A stretch of DNA of 64,000 nucleotides from NCBI GenBank assembly GCA_036852015.1, contig JAANDG010000016.1, positions 310,001 to 374,000 on the forward strand, written 5' to 3'. This document shows, piece by piece, positions 24,301 to 36,100 of this stretch. Both the position numbers and the translations under genes were made by a program. Source of the stretch: Pelodera strongyloides. Lineage: Eukaryota; Nematoda; Chromadorea; Rhabditida; Rhabditidae. The first letter of the stretch is position 1. Every line of letters starts with the position of its first letter. The notes beneath the pieces are model-generated. The model saw only the letters and a program-made list of their open reading frames with translations. It made no database searches and was not told where the DNA came from.

Positions 24301-27300
24301 AAAAATATGTGCGCTGCTACTTTTGCGTTTTATGAAACTGTTAAACCTTAAAGGAGGAGGCTCACGAGTTTTAAGTGTTTGATTCCTTTCCTTTTATCGA
24401 AAGAACATGGTAAATAATCACCAATAAAATGCAGAACAAAGCGCGGTAATACACTTGAAAGTAAATATTATATTTTATCTAAAAAACTAATTAAAGAAAA
24501 CTATCGTAGTTTCTAGTTATTTTTCAGGCACAGCCAAAAACAGCCCCCTTGCAGATGGCCGGGCTAACCCTGGGTGACCCTGCTAATATGTTGCTAAAAA
24601 TAGTGCGCTTAGACAGCCTGTGTACTTTGCAGTGCAAAAGAAAGGCACCGCTGTTTTACTGTTATGCACACTGCGTGCATAGTTGGTTTTTACTGGTGGT
24701 TTTAAAAGCATACTGTCGCTTTTTTAAATTAACTTTTTTTCTTAAATTAAATAATTTCTTTAAAGTGTATTTCCGTGCTTGGCTACGTATGCTATTGGTG
24801 GTTATTTACCATGTTTTTTTGAAAAAGGGACAGGAATGGACCACTTAAAACTCATGAGCCTCCTCCTTTAAAGGGTCAGGCCCACTTCAGGTAACACCTA
24901 TTTATATAACTCTCTCTCTCTGATTCTCCGTATCGAATATGGTAAAAGCAATTTTTTTCCAAACTTCAAGCGTAACATTCACGCAATTACCAGCAATTTA
25001 CCATCGCCAGTCCTACACAACAATCAATGGCAGTTGTCACGCCCCTTCGCGCTGATTGGCCAATATGCTACATTGGGCGTGGCAATTGCGTTATTGGCCA
25101 ATCAGCGTGAATGGGCGTGGCAACTGCGATTGATTGTTGTGTATGACTGACCATGGTAAATTGCCGAAAACTGCGTGAATATTGCGGCTGAAAATTGGAA
25201 AAAAATTCAGCCTACTATATTTGAAACGGAGAATCCGATGCAGTCATCAAAAATAGGGGTTACCTGAAATGGGCCTGACCCTTTAATTATAGTTCAAGTA
25301 GCATGTTTACTTTTTTTTACAAAACATTTTTACTCTTTCAAACTAACTTTACTTCTTTTAGGTGTTCCTTGATAAATACAACGAAAACGGTACAGATACC
25401 CATTTGCATAAGAAATAGACAACAGTTGACAAAATATCTACAATATTTAACTTATTTTTATTAGTGAGAAGTTAAGAAAATTGTAGACCAGACCAGTAGG
25501 CCAGGAAAGAAGAAAGTTGATTTAAAGGGTCAGGCCCATTTCAATTGACCTCTATTTTTGATGTTTCCATCTGATTCTCCATGTCAAATATAGAGTATTT
25601 TTCTAATTTTCAAGCGCAAAATTCACCCAGTATTCAGCAATTTACCGCGGGCAGTCATACCCAACTATCTAAATCTATCGCAGTTGTCACGCCCCTTCCC
25701 CTTACGCGCTAATTGGTCAATGTGCTCTATTGGACGTGGTAATTGGGATATTGGCCAATCCGCATGAGGGCATGCATGAGTGGGCGTGCCAACTGCGCTA
25801 GATAGGTGGGTATGACTAGCCATAGAAAATTGCTGAATAGTGTGTGAAATTTGCACTTGAAAGTTATTGCACCCTACTATATTTGACATGGAGAATCAGA
25901 TGGAATCATCAAACATAGGGGTCATTTGAAGAAATGGGCCTGACCATTTAAAGAAATTAATCCAGAATACTTGGGAATACCTACCTGATGGCGGTGGAAA
26001 TTCGCCTGATTGATTGAAAACTATGTTTGAAGGATTCTTCGGCCATTTCGCCATAGTCGAGGCTGTGGAGACCATGTCTACAAATATCGAGAGTAAGTAT
26101 AGACCATACCACCTCCACAGTCCAAACCACAACTCCCTTCCGTCCGTTCAGAGCACCCATTTCAAATGACCCCTATTTTTATATAAAGTTTTATGGATAA
26201 ACACGACATTTACAAAATTTTTGACGATTCCATCTGATTTTCCATGTCAAATATAGTAGGATGCAATTTTTTTCCAATTTTCAAACGCAAAATTCACGCA
26301 GTATTCAACAATTTACCATTGATAGTCATACACAGCTATTTATCGCAGTTGTCACGCCCCTTCGCGCTGATTGGCCAATAACGCAATTGCCACGCCTAAT
26401 AGAGCATATTGCCCAATTAGCGAGAAGGGGCGTGAGAACTGCGATAAATAGCTGTGTATGACTGGCAATGGTAAATTGTTGAATACTGCGTGAATTTTGC
26501 GTTTGAAAATTAGAAAAATATCGTATCCTACTATATTTGACATAAAGAATCAGATGGAATCATCAAAAATAGGGGTAATTTGAAATGGGCCTGACCCTTT
26601 AAAGCGAAATACCGGCCGGTTTTTGAAACGCATTGCGTACACCTGCTGTCTTATGCTGCATATGCAAATGAGCAAAAATTGGAATAAAAACTAACCCAAT
26701 TAGACCCCCACTTTGTATAAATGCATAGCATAGGAATGCAAGTAATTGAGATGCGTTTCAAAAATTTTGCTTTAACTCAGCAGCTTCCTGTTTTCACTTT
26801 GAACCACTACTCTTTGTTTTTCGTCTGTTATGTCTCATATCCTCCGCTAGGAGTTTGTATTTTCTATGTTCTTTTTATAAGTCTACTTGTAACCTGTACA
26901 ATCAAACTAATAAGAGATAAAATAAAGTGTGATATGAATTGACTCTATTTACCCGTACGTTTTCGGCCAGGAAAAACTCGAATCAAGTCACACATTATGG
27001 ACAGGAAGTCCCACGTTTTTTTCAGATAAAATTCCTTACTTTGTTGCCAAATGTTGAGAGCAAAGAACAATCTTCTTGAAACTATAGTAGGTGACGAAAC
27101 CAAAGACGAGCATTAGTGCAAATCCGGCCTAAAGCACGAAAGTTAAGTTTCTCAGAACCTGCGAATTGAAGATTTTTGAGGCAGATACCTCCTTTCGCTA
27201 CATTTTTATAGATTACATAAGTGTCAAACCCGTACCCATAAACCGCACTGTTTAAACGCCAGTGGAAGAGATAAGCAACCCGGGCCAACCATTCCTTTCA

Positions 27301-27797
27301 GTAAGTTAACCAAGGCTTGGAATGCTCTAAAACAGTTAAATACAATGCAAGATTGTTCATCACGAAGTAGCACTACATCATGTCCACTTCAGAAAACTTA
27401 GCAAGCTTGCTGCGTTATTATACAGTGCACGGCATAAGTATACGGGCACCCCAAAAAACGTGTTTCTACTAGACTTGGAGGAAATCTAATGCAACCACTA
27501 AATCAAACATGGCCAAAAACCCAAACACAATGATTTTCAGCATAAAGAATAACAGAATTATATTAATTTTAATGACGCCAAATTCTAAGTCAAAAAAGGT
27601 TAAAAAAAATCCCAAACAAACTTTTCTCCTTTATTTAATAAGATGTTATTGTAAATGTTAGCGAAAGTAAAATAATTGTAAGGCAGAACTTACGTGATCC
27701 CTCCTTGTCGATATTTTCTTTTAATTTCCTCATTGCTCGAGTTATTTGATTCTATGGGACCTTCGGAAACTTCGTCTATATTCTTTTCTTCTTGCAT
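21308..27797 (-). CDS. AAAP-family amino-acid transporter (SLC36/SLC38-like)
   Basis: Proton- or sodium-coupled amino-acid carrier of the plasma or lysosomal membrane, 467 residues. Exons (minus): 27797-27694, 27326-27236, 27128-27040, 26077-25985, 25437-25353, 24072-23905, 23543-23433, 23080-22990, 22824-22740, 22500-22401, 21999-21912, 21748-21686, 21543-21308. TM1 has the family signature LVNLLKGMVGPGCLSLPLAF. Others: HGLHSLDYGEMAE before TM3, AAGSILYAYEGQAM (TM6 FEG-type motif), ILPLENKMKHP, GFFGYITYG with LNLPDEP, and ISLKELDSIISLVGVTAG. The hydrophilic 35-residue N-terminus is Ser/Glu-rich. Exon 9 uses a GTCAGT donor. The minus-strand AATAAA at 21309-21304 overlaps the stop codon. Introns 1 and 3-6 hold several inverted-repeat elements, which explains the gene's length. 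Substrate and subcellular site cannot be told from sequence. Confidence 0.93.
23673..23855. repeat. GCGAAATACCGGCCGG element in transporter intron 6
   Basis: The left arm is TTAAATGCGAAATACCGGCC and the right arm AACCGGCCGGTATTTCGCAT followed by TAA. The arms are an almost perfect inverted repeat around a 130-bp interior. Confidence 0.9.
24348..24872. repeat. 525-bp inverted-repeat element in transporter intron 5
   Basis: The left end CTTAAAGGAGGAGGCTCACG and the right end CATGAGCCTCCTCCTTTAAA are inverted repeats that continue inward for about 35 bp. The 99-codon frame called inside it is an artefact of the element. Its right end abuts another family at 24867. Confidence 0.9.
24867..25287. 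repeat. AAAGGGTCAGGCCC inverted-repeat element, copy 1
   Basis: The left end is TTTAAAGGGTCAGGCCCACT and the right end AATGGGCCTGACCCTTTAAT. Interior halves also pair: GTCACGCCCCTTCGCGCTGA against CAGCGTGAATGGGCGTGGCA. The element is thus nearly palindromic over 420 bp. Confidence 0.93.
25521..25951. repeat. AAAGGGTCAGGCCC element, copy 2 (intron 4)
   Basis: The left end is TTTAAAGGGTCAGGCCCATT and the right end AATGGGCCTGACCATTTAAA, with the same CACGCCCCTT interior. It occupies most of transporter intron 4. Confidence 0.93.
26154..26601. repeat. AAAGGGTCAGGCCC element, copy 3 (intron 3), left end truncated
   Basis: The left side begins at CACCCATTTCAAATGACCCC and lacks the outermost TTTAAAGGGTCAGG. 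The right end GGGCCTGACCCTTTAAAG is intact. A 60-bp insert relative to the other copies (TATAAAGTTTTATGGATAAA onward) lies near the left end. Confidence 0.88.
26599..26774. repeat. GCGAAATACCGGCCGG element abutting copy 3
   Basis: It begins TTTAAAGCGAAATACCGGCC, directly sharing the TTTAAAG terminus of the neighbouring element, and ends GCGTTTCAAAAATTTTGCTT followed by TAA. The right arm has lost its ACCGGCCG core. Confidence 0.88.
27419..27450. repeat. Tc1/mariner-like terminal sequence, solo
   Basis: TACAGTGCACGGCATAAGTA followed by TACGGG. A near-identical end occurs at 42956. It begins TA-CAGT like many Tc1-type termini. No matching opposite end was found nearby. Confidence 0.4.
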
Positions 27798-28502
27798 AAT
27801 ATCTAGTAACTCAATTAGATTATTAGTTATATTATTAGTTAATTGCTGAGTAATACATCATATAAAGATATAGTACAAGCGGAAAAATTTGTTAGTAATA
27901 GTATAAATGTACAAAGAAAGTACATGCCTAACAATACGCCTAAAACCACGCACACTTTTTATGAGAAAAGAACAGCGTTCAGCGCGAAAGCAACGATGAA
28001 CTTAAAAATGTGTTTTAAGGTAATGTTTTGGAAAAAGCCAACATATGAAGCGTCCAATTGTGTAAACAAAAGACCAACAGTTTAAACGTTTAATTGCTTA
28101 AAGGGAATATGTATGCCTTTTTTGAAGTTAAGCTGTATTAATAGAATGTGTGTTCCTATTAAGGAAACAACAACAAAAATTGTTAATAGTTTCCCATTTA
28201 AAAGAAAATGATTTCAAAAATAAACGCACAGAAGCGTTTATCAGGCAGTCGGCGCGTGTCCTTATACACAATCAGTCTGCTAATTAATTGCTCGCTTTCT
28301 TCGTTTGTTATCAAAAATAAAGAGCACAGACGTTCAGTGTGTCTTGACGTTTTGATAACGACCATCGTTTTATTCCATACAGTCCATACTTTCCAATATA
28401 TTCATCCTTTTCTTATTTCCACAAAAACAAGTGAACTGTGATCAAAGGGTGCTACTTTCCTTTGGGTAAAAAGACAATAGTGTTTTGTTGGGAGCTGATT
28501 TA

Positions 28503-29377
28503 CATATGCAAGTTTCTGCTCTTCCCCTAGAAGACGGACTGAGGCAACGAAACCAAGGGAACGAAGGTATATAGTATGTATCATCCAGTAGATGACTCAG
28601 TACCTATCCAGCGTATACATAGTACATAGTGAGGAGATGAAAACATCTATATGGAAAAGAAACGAGTAGATGAAAACATCTGTATGGAAAATGCTAGATC
28701 CGTAAAACCATACACCATACTTTACTATTACTTCATCACACAATCATAAAATGTCTAAATTGATGATAGGAATATCCTTTTATCTTGATCGTACAAGAAG
28801 GTTCCTGCCCATAAAATATATTGAACTCTTTTCCCGTTCCCTTTTCCCGAGATCTGCTTTTTTTCGGGTGTACGGTATACTGTATTTATTTATATAATTT
28901 GTCATTTCGATAAATCGATAAATGTCCTCCGCCATGTCAACGAAGAAACAATAAGCCACACAAAAACCGACATGAGACGTGTACCATTGCTGTAAATACA
29001 ATATAATGCCTTGTTTATATTACTACCAGGCGGACGAAGAGCCCGCAAGGGCTCTTCTCCGACTTGGGGTATGATGGGGTCGGCCTACGGCGTTCCCCAA
29101 ATGTGCATTCTTCGCTGAAACGTTGCCATATTTATCTTAAACGCTTGAAACGTAGAAAAAGTAATGCCGGAGCTCTTTGGCTTGATGCAGAACTGTCTCT
29201 CCCTTTATACCCGAAAGGCGGGTTTGAGATATTCTAATTTTCGTTGCGTTCACACGCGGCTTCAAACAAACAAGTAAACTCTTCTCCTTTATATAAAAGG
29301 ATTTCAATAAAGAATTCTAGTGTGCGGGAGCAGGACGCATGCGGCATGAACATGCACGCGTATGCGGAAAACTCGCG
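28503..29377 (+). pseudogene. Partial duplicate of the arrestin gene 3' end
   Basis: Matches the second half of arrestin exon 10, intron 10, part of intron 11, exon 12 and the 3' flank, in order and in the same orientation. Shared stretches include CCCCTAGAAGACGGACTGAG, CAACGAAACCAAGGGAA, GTCAACGAAGAAACAATAAG or its parental form, TTTCAATAAAGAAT and CACGCGTATGCGGAAAACTC. Introns are retained, so it arose by DNA duplication and not by retrotransposition. Exon 11, which encodes the PPTYEE ligase-binding motif, is missing; exon 12 has lost its acceptor and part of its coding sequence. It is interrupted by the insertion at 29026-29301. No product is expected. Confidence 0.93.
29026..29301 (-). 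mobile_element. 276-bp non-autonomous Helitron-like element
   Basis: Read on the minus strand it starts TCCTTTTATATAAAGGAG and ends in a 9-bp-stem hairpin GAAGAGCCCTTGCGGGCTCT-TC, 10 bases before a terminal CTGG (fits CTRR). It sits exactly between A and T of host sequence TTGAAA/TAGTAATA, whose uninterrupted form survives in the arrestin 3' flank at about 21136-21151. No target duplication is present. These are the hallmarks of Helitron insertion: 5' TC, 3' hairpin plus CTRR, A-T target, no TSD. It has no coding capacity. A diverged relative is at 5195. Confidence 0.85.
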
Positions 29378-30112
29378 ACATTCTAGTCACAGCGAGATAA
29401 ATTTGCTCATCACAATAGGCAACCATCATATACAGCTTCAGAATACCGTCCGTTACCCAACTGTCTATTTTCTTGTCATCTACAAAAAAAAAGAGATTAC
29501 ACAAGATAATAAACAGAAAACACACGGAACACCATTTCTTGACTGCACCACTGCTCATTTTGCGTTATCTTTCACTGTTTACCCTATTCTTCAAATATTA
29601 TATTATGTAAATCTCATTGCTGACGTCGATTGTTCTACTGTTGATCATACCGAACGCGAAAGACAAAAGGAGTATTGATTACTGTATCGAGCTCTGCTAT
29701 ACTCTTGCTTTCACACCGGTTTACCAATCAAAAAGAAACGCTTCACTTAAAGACTTTATATATAGGACAAAGAACAATAATTAGTGATAAAAAATCAAAC
29801 TGAATGACAGGCCGCGAATACGTATTACATGCGACGTAAAAAATGTACCCTAAGGCCGCATTTAAGATGGGAAAAGTTTGAAGAATTCTGGAAATGTTTG
29901 GTGCAAGATCGAAATGCAAAAAAGTGACAAAATAAAAAGAATACCATAAAAGGGGAAATCTATGGAAGGGGGGAAACAATCGTAATAGGCCCTAAGACCT
30001 GAAACATCCCTGTGCTCTCTAAATATTCACAAAAGAGCTATCACCACAAGATAAAGCCACATATCACTTTAAAATCCTAATATGTATAAACCGATATTAT
30101 TAGTACCAACAC

Positions 30113-33100
30113 TCACACTTCCATAGTGTCATCCTCCCCTCCCTGTTGGGCAATTGAACCATCTCGGGAACGGGATTGCGATTGAGAGGAACGGCCTTCT
30201 GAGCCAAAACACTCATAGAATTCTTCCAGTGTAATATTATTGTAGTCTTCTTCGTCCTGTTCTGGCTGACTCGTGCTCCTCTTGGGTGGTCTGCCACGTC
30301 TCGGTTTATCATCCCCAGGTTCCTTGCTCACACTACGAGATGAAGAACGCTAAACAGAGAATCTGTGATTCAGAGGGATTCAGCCAATACAACAAATAAG
30401 AAACTAAAGGTTGGCAAAAATATTGAATTAAAGAAATATAACGGACGGTTTCTCTCTTACACAACTGCATTCCCATACGTTGTATGAAAAGAATATAATG
30501 CAACAAGCACTACACTACGAACACAAAAAGTTTCAGAACAGAAAAAAACGAAACAATACCTTGTTATTCTTCGCCTTTTCACGTAATTTGGCCAGACGCT
30601 CCACTTTCTGCTCTTCCGTGAGTTTCGAGTACCTGAAATTAGTTAGAATCATTTTGGTAAATGGTAAATACTTATTCAGGCAAATAACGAGTAATCGAAG
30701 CACAACATACATAACTACGAACTTTGACCAAGCAACTATGTCTGCGGAATGAAGTCTTCAGGCACTTTCCTATCAACGATCAATCGTGTTCCTTACAATA
30801 AATTCACTCACCAGGTCTGCCACCAAGTTTTCCTTCTAATCTTGTACTCGGCCTTCTTCTCGGCAGACATGTTTGCATGGAATTTCCTGTTCAATTCATT
30901 GTGTTTTCGGCGGGTTTCTTCGGTAATTGGTTTTTTGCTGAAACTAAAGCAAATTGCAAAACATAATCTTGATTCTTGTTCCGTCAAACCAAAAGGTGTT
31001 GGGAATGACCTATACGAATTGAATGTAGTGGTAGTGGTATCAGATCAGGTATCACCAGTTTAAGTTCTTTTGTTAAATTCACCACATCCAAAACAGTCAA
31101 ACTAGTGGGTGGCAGTCCAACCAGGATACATTAGCACGAACGCTGCGACTGTTGGGAGTGCTGGGAGAGTATGGTATGCACCCAGCTTCCCAGTGGGAGT
31201 GGGTGGACACGTTGACAGAAAGGCAATCACACGAATCCGCGACACGTGGAGAATTCCCCCATAAGGGGAGTTCGCGCCTAGGACCACTAGTGCCAACCAC
31301 CACGGGGAATATGAATCGTACTGAAAAGTTTGTATGTTTGTATGCAGCACGTTACGCATGCTTCGACCCCACATACCGTACCGCAATGGGGTCTGAAGTT
31401 GTGTTGTCTGTTCAGTAGTGTCAGCATACCTTCTGTTCGCCGCGATACTTCTCTTGCGTTTATAGGCTTCTCTCTCTTCCGGAGTCATTCTCGCAAGGCG
31501 CACCTTTCTTCGCTCGACTTCACGCTCGTATATCGCTCTCCGTTTCTCCGGGGTCATTCGTTGCTTCCTAGAATGTTCGGCAATTAGCTTACCATTACCT
31601 ATGAGTTTTTTTTCATTTGTACAAAAACATAATGTTAGTTAATTAGTAGGAATAAGATGTATTCTCCAAATGTTACTTGGAAGTCGTTGTAAGTCTGGCG
31701 CTGCAATAAGAAAGCTGATCTAGTCGTTTGTGAATCTTTCACTCAATAACCCAGATTCCCTAGCACATGTATATAGGGTCGGAAACCAACTTATGCCATG
31801 ACCCATACTCTTAACTCTTACCAATAACGTTCTTGTGCATTCTTATCCAGTCTCATCTGCGTAGCTTCCAGCTTCTCTAGTCGTTCTTTGAACGCCGCCT
31901 CGACTGGGTCCAAAGGTTCCTAAGGGAGGATATTAGGGTAAGAGTGGCCGAAACAAAATCGTCAACTTAGTGACTGTTCATACCTATCAAGCCAAGGTTA
32001 CAAAACAGAAAAGAAAAGGTGAAATTCGCACGCGCATCTATTCAGATAATTCATTTTAAATTAAGTAACTATACGCCATCTTGCGGCCGCGATCGTGAAG
32101 CCACAGTAGGGCAGCACAGTAAATGTCCTTATGTTACCAGAAGTAATTCCGTTAAAAGTTAAGAAACCATAACATATCTCCCACCTCCTTGACTTCCACT
32201 CCCAGATCTGGGTTGTTATATTTGGATTTTCTGGGAGGTTTGATCCTTGGAATGGGAATCTCTGGCTTTTCCAGCTCCAGCCTCTCCTTGTCATACTGGA
32301 TTGGTTTTCTGACGTTGTCACTATTGCCATCAACCTCATTGCAGTCCACCTTTCGTCGCTTTTTCATCGAATTCTTCGTACGTTCAATCTCCATTTCCAG
32401 TCTGTTCTTATCGAATTTGGCAATTGAATCCTGAGCAAACTTGTTAGCCAAGTGATACAGTATCTGATTGGTTGTCGTAGACTCTGTGATGTTCTCACAG
32501 TGTGAGGAGGAGGCCTGGTCCACAGAAGGGGGCAGTTTCTCAATGAGAGACTTGTCGTCCTCTAGTTCTGGATGTCCACAATTCACTGTTACGACCACCT
32601 TCGGTGCTTCTGACATCAGTTGTCCCAAGTCCTTTTGTGTTCGATCTCCAAATATGTCAGAGACATGCAATGAATCCCAAGGTTGAGCAGAAGCTGGAGT
32701 GACGGCGTTAACCGGGAACGGAGCTAATGAAGTAGTAAGAGAAGATTCCAATTCCTGGTTGATTAGCAGAGGAATAGGCTTGCGTGTGGAAGCGAACATG
32801 GGTCTGGATCCCGGAGGAAGATGGCTGAGGTTAAGTTCTTTCACAAGAGCCGCCTAAAGTGAATAGTGAGTGAATCAGTGAATAATATGTCAAAGAGGCG
32901 AGATCTCACACCGAACCCTAGAACAGAAGTGGTCTAAAAGTCTAGAAGTACCACATCCCAGCCGTCCTTTCAATAACAACATGACGAAAGAAACGAAAAA
33001 AGAAAAAAAATCTAAAAGTTCATCTGTCTTAATATGCCCACACTGAACAAGCAGTGATAATAGGCGATTTTAATTTGCCCCAAAACGTTAACAAATACCT

Positions 33101-36100
33101 ATCCAATAACTATATTGGATAGAAAATCTGTAATGGCGAAGGAGGGAACTGACAGAAAGAAATAAATGCATGTGCAATGTCTGTATATTTCTATTAAACA
33201 TTTCTTTCCGTTCATCGCGATCGCGAAAGACTTTTCTTGACTTATTTTCTTTCTTTTCGCAATCTCGAACGCGCCCTAAGAAACGGCACAAACCCAACTA
33301 CCTTTGTTTTGATGTGTTCCACCTTCTCAGAATCCAATTGCTTCGACAGAGCCAGTGCTTGCGACTTCCATGCCTCCTTCTCCGCTTGTAACATCTGAAT
33401 ATGTATGTGAACAAAATGAATACTCACGCCAAAAGATCAAACATATTCTCAACTTCAAATTCAAGCCAGAATATCGTTGGATGCGATAAGATTGTACCCT
33501 AACTTCTAATTTGCAATCATTTCTTTCTTTAATCTTGGTAGTCACAAGTTCTAATTATGCTGATGCTTACACACAATTAAAAGAAAATCTTATTGTCGGA
33601 AAGGTTAGCGCACTCGAAATCTTGAAAACCTACGACTATATGGACAAAAAACGGTTAGAACTTCGAACATTCAAACCTCAATGCGTTCCAATAAAGTGTT
33701 CTCTTGTTTCTTGAATTGCGTCTCCAGCTGTTCATACGCTTTTCTGGTGAAACGAGCTCGACCGGGTTTACCTCTACCCACAACTGGGTCACGATCATCA
33801 AACTAGAAGATACAAATACTTATCTACAACAGAAACCAAAGCAAAAGTAGTACCGCGTAGTCAAAAGCGTATCCAACATCTTCTTCATTACTTTGAATAT
33901 TAAACATTTGACTAATTGCTTACTGTTAGACAAGTTCGTGCCGGGCTGGGGGTTCAAAAGGGACTTTTTTTTTCGGAACAACAAAGTGCTAGGATAGGAA
34001 CAAAAGACTATGTGGTTCTTAATTTAAAGGTTGTTGGAACGCAAATTCTTACGAATGAAAAGTGGAGACGCTAACAAAATGAACAATTTCAATAAAAACA
34101 AATATTACCACAAGTCCGCTATTTTCTGGGAAGATGGTAGAACTTGCAGGGAAATTGGCCGATAATGCTCCGGACGAATGTCGACCTGGAAATGAAACTA
34201 TTAAGCCCACAAATTATCCTAATAGTACTTAATAATACTAATTAAACATTCTCAAATTCTAAATAAATCACATAACAAAAGACACGTATTCTTACACGTC
34301 ATAAAGCAACTAACCCTCTTCCTCTAGCTCTTCCCCATTAGTGCACAGCTGATCGTTCGGTTCCCCCTTTACTTCCACACAAACTTTTCCTTGAGAGTCT
34401 TGAGTCTGGAAATAAAAAAAAGTAAGTAGGAAGCAGGACACTGGATGGAAAGATGCTAAACTAAAAGCGAAATATATTTTTCATTAAAAAATATGATTCA
34501 CAAACACCTTTTGAGATCTGTTAGTTGCCCTCAATAAACTATTATTATAATGCGACAATCTGCCCACTCTAACTATACAACATTAATTTCCTTACCTGAA
34601 CAGGAAAGAACGGTTTTTTGATCGAATTCAGTTTCGCATAGTTAATCTGGTCCGCATTCCAACCATGAACCACTTGGAGGTGCTCCCCGAATGCATCCAA
34701 ATCAGTGAACACACAACCACACTCAAGGCATGTCGCCTCTACTCCGACTGGGCTTACAACTCGAGCCGGATGCTGCAAAAGTTACAATCCAAGAATAGTC
34801 CCAATTATCACGTGTAATTTGCTGTCACGTTAGAAAATGAAGGTGAGAAATATTCGGTAAAGAAGGCCAGTAAGTAAAATGTTTACAACAGTATGGTAAC
34901 TCCGTATAACTACTTTACCACCGCAGAGACAGACACGTGATAATAATACAAAGAGGTGTCAATAGCGCGAATTAGGTGGAGAAAATTCTCAACCGATAGC
35001 TAATTGTAAGAAACATAATTACCGCGGGTCCGTTTACGACAGGGATTGCCATGGAGCTTGACGGATAACTGACAGATGGTGGTCTGGGAGAAACTCCATC
35101 TGAAACAGAAACAAATGGTTCGAATTCGAATTACCAATATCAAGTACCAGACGGCTATCGCCGCCTGAGGCGACTTTCCCAATACTTCAACTTCAAAGCC
35201 TCATAAAAAGGGGCATACTTATATGAAACGTTTGCAACGTATTGCCTATAATTCAGGTACTGAGACTCATTTTGCTTGTTTTTGAGTTGCGAAAAGTTAT
35301 ACCAAATCCTTGAAACGTGTTATGGATTTCGTTTCCGACATTGTGACAAACAATCTCCTCTATATAATAAGATTCGCATTCCGATGAGTCCGCATAAAAA
35401 GCTCCTTAACAAACAACAACTAACAACACCATACCCTGTATTTCACCTGTACCAGTGTACATCATGTGATGGTCCGGCATCCCGATCCCGCTTCCTACTG
35501 TAGTTAATCCTCTTTGAGCTGCCTAGAAAAACATTGAATTAGGCACAACAAAAGCATCAGTAACGTTACTTAAGCACGTTTTACTTCTTCATACAATTCT
35601 AATTCGGGGCAGTCTCTATGTAATACATGGACACGGGCCACCCTAGGAAACTATAACCGATTATTCATTTACTAACAACTAACCTGGGAAGCTGCCTGGG
35701 TTTTACTTTCGAGCGTTTTGAGCGAGTTCACTTGCTCGGTATTCCATCCATGAAATAGGCGGAGATGACTGCACAGTGCATCCAATGAAGAGAAGAGCGA
35801 TTTACACTCAGCACACTTCTCCATGTACTGCAAATAAGGACATTTGAGGAACATTTAACATTCTATAAGTATAAGGTTTCACCACATGAAAACAAACAGT
35901 CGAATAAGGCACAGATGTGTGTTGTAAAACAAATTTTTACAATACACTCATTTCAGGGGTCCCGACATACAAGTTAAAATTATTAATACTAAAAATACTT
36001 GATCATCTAGTTATTTTCTGTTGCTCCTTATTCCACCTGGTAAGGTACATGAAGATATTCAAGTCACCTATCTAATGAAATACACACCTTCGCTTCCACA

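Larger units (their letters stand above)
27798..30112. other. Spacer between transporter and zinc-finger gene
   Basis: Apart from the broken arrestin copy and its insertion (28503-29377) nothing supports a gene. The upstream 600 bp are AT-rich and should contain the transporter promoter. The stretch 29378-30112 is the 3' flank of the zinc-finger gene. Confidence 0.6.

Noticed and set aside
24549..24848. 99-codon plus-strand frame
   Set aside because: It lies wholly inside the 24348-24872 inverted-repeat element within a transporter intron.
31097..31429. Open frame continuing past zinc-finger gene exon 14
   Set aside because: It is intron read-through; the GTATGC donor at 31429 joins in phase to the exon at 30937, as in the paralogue.
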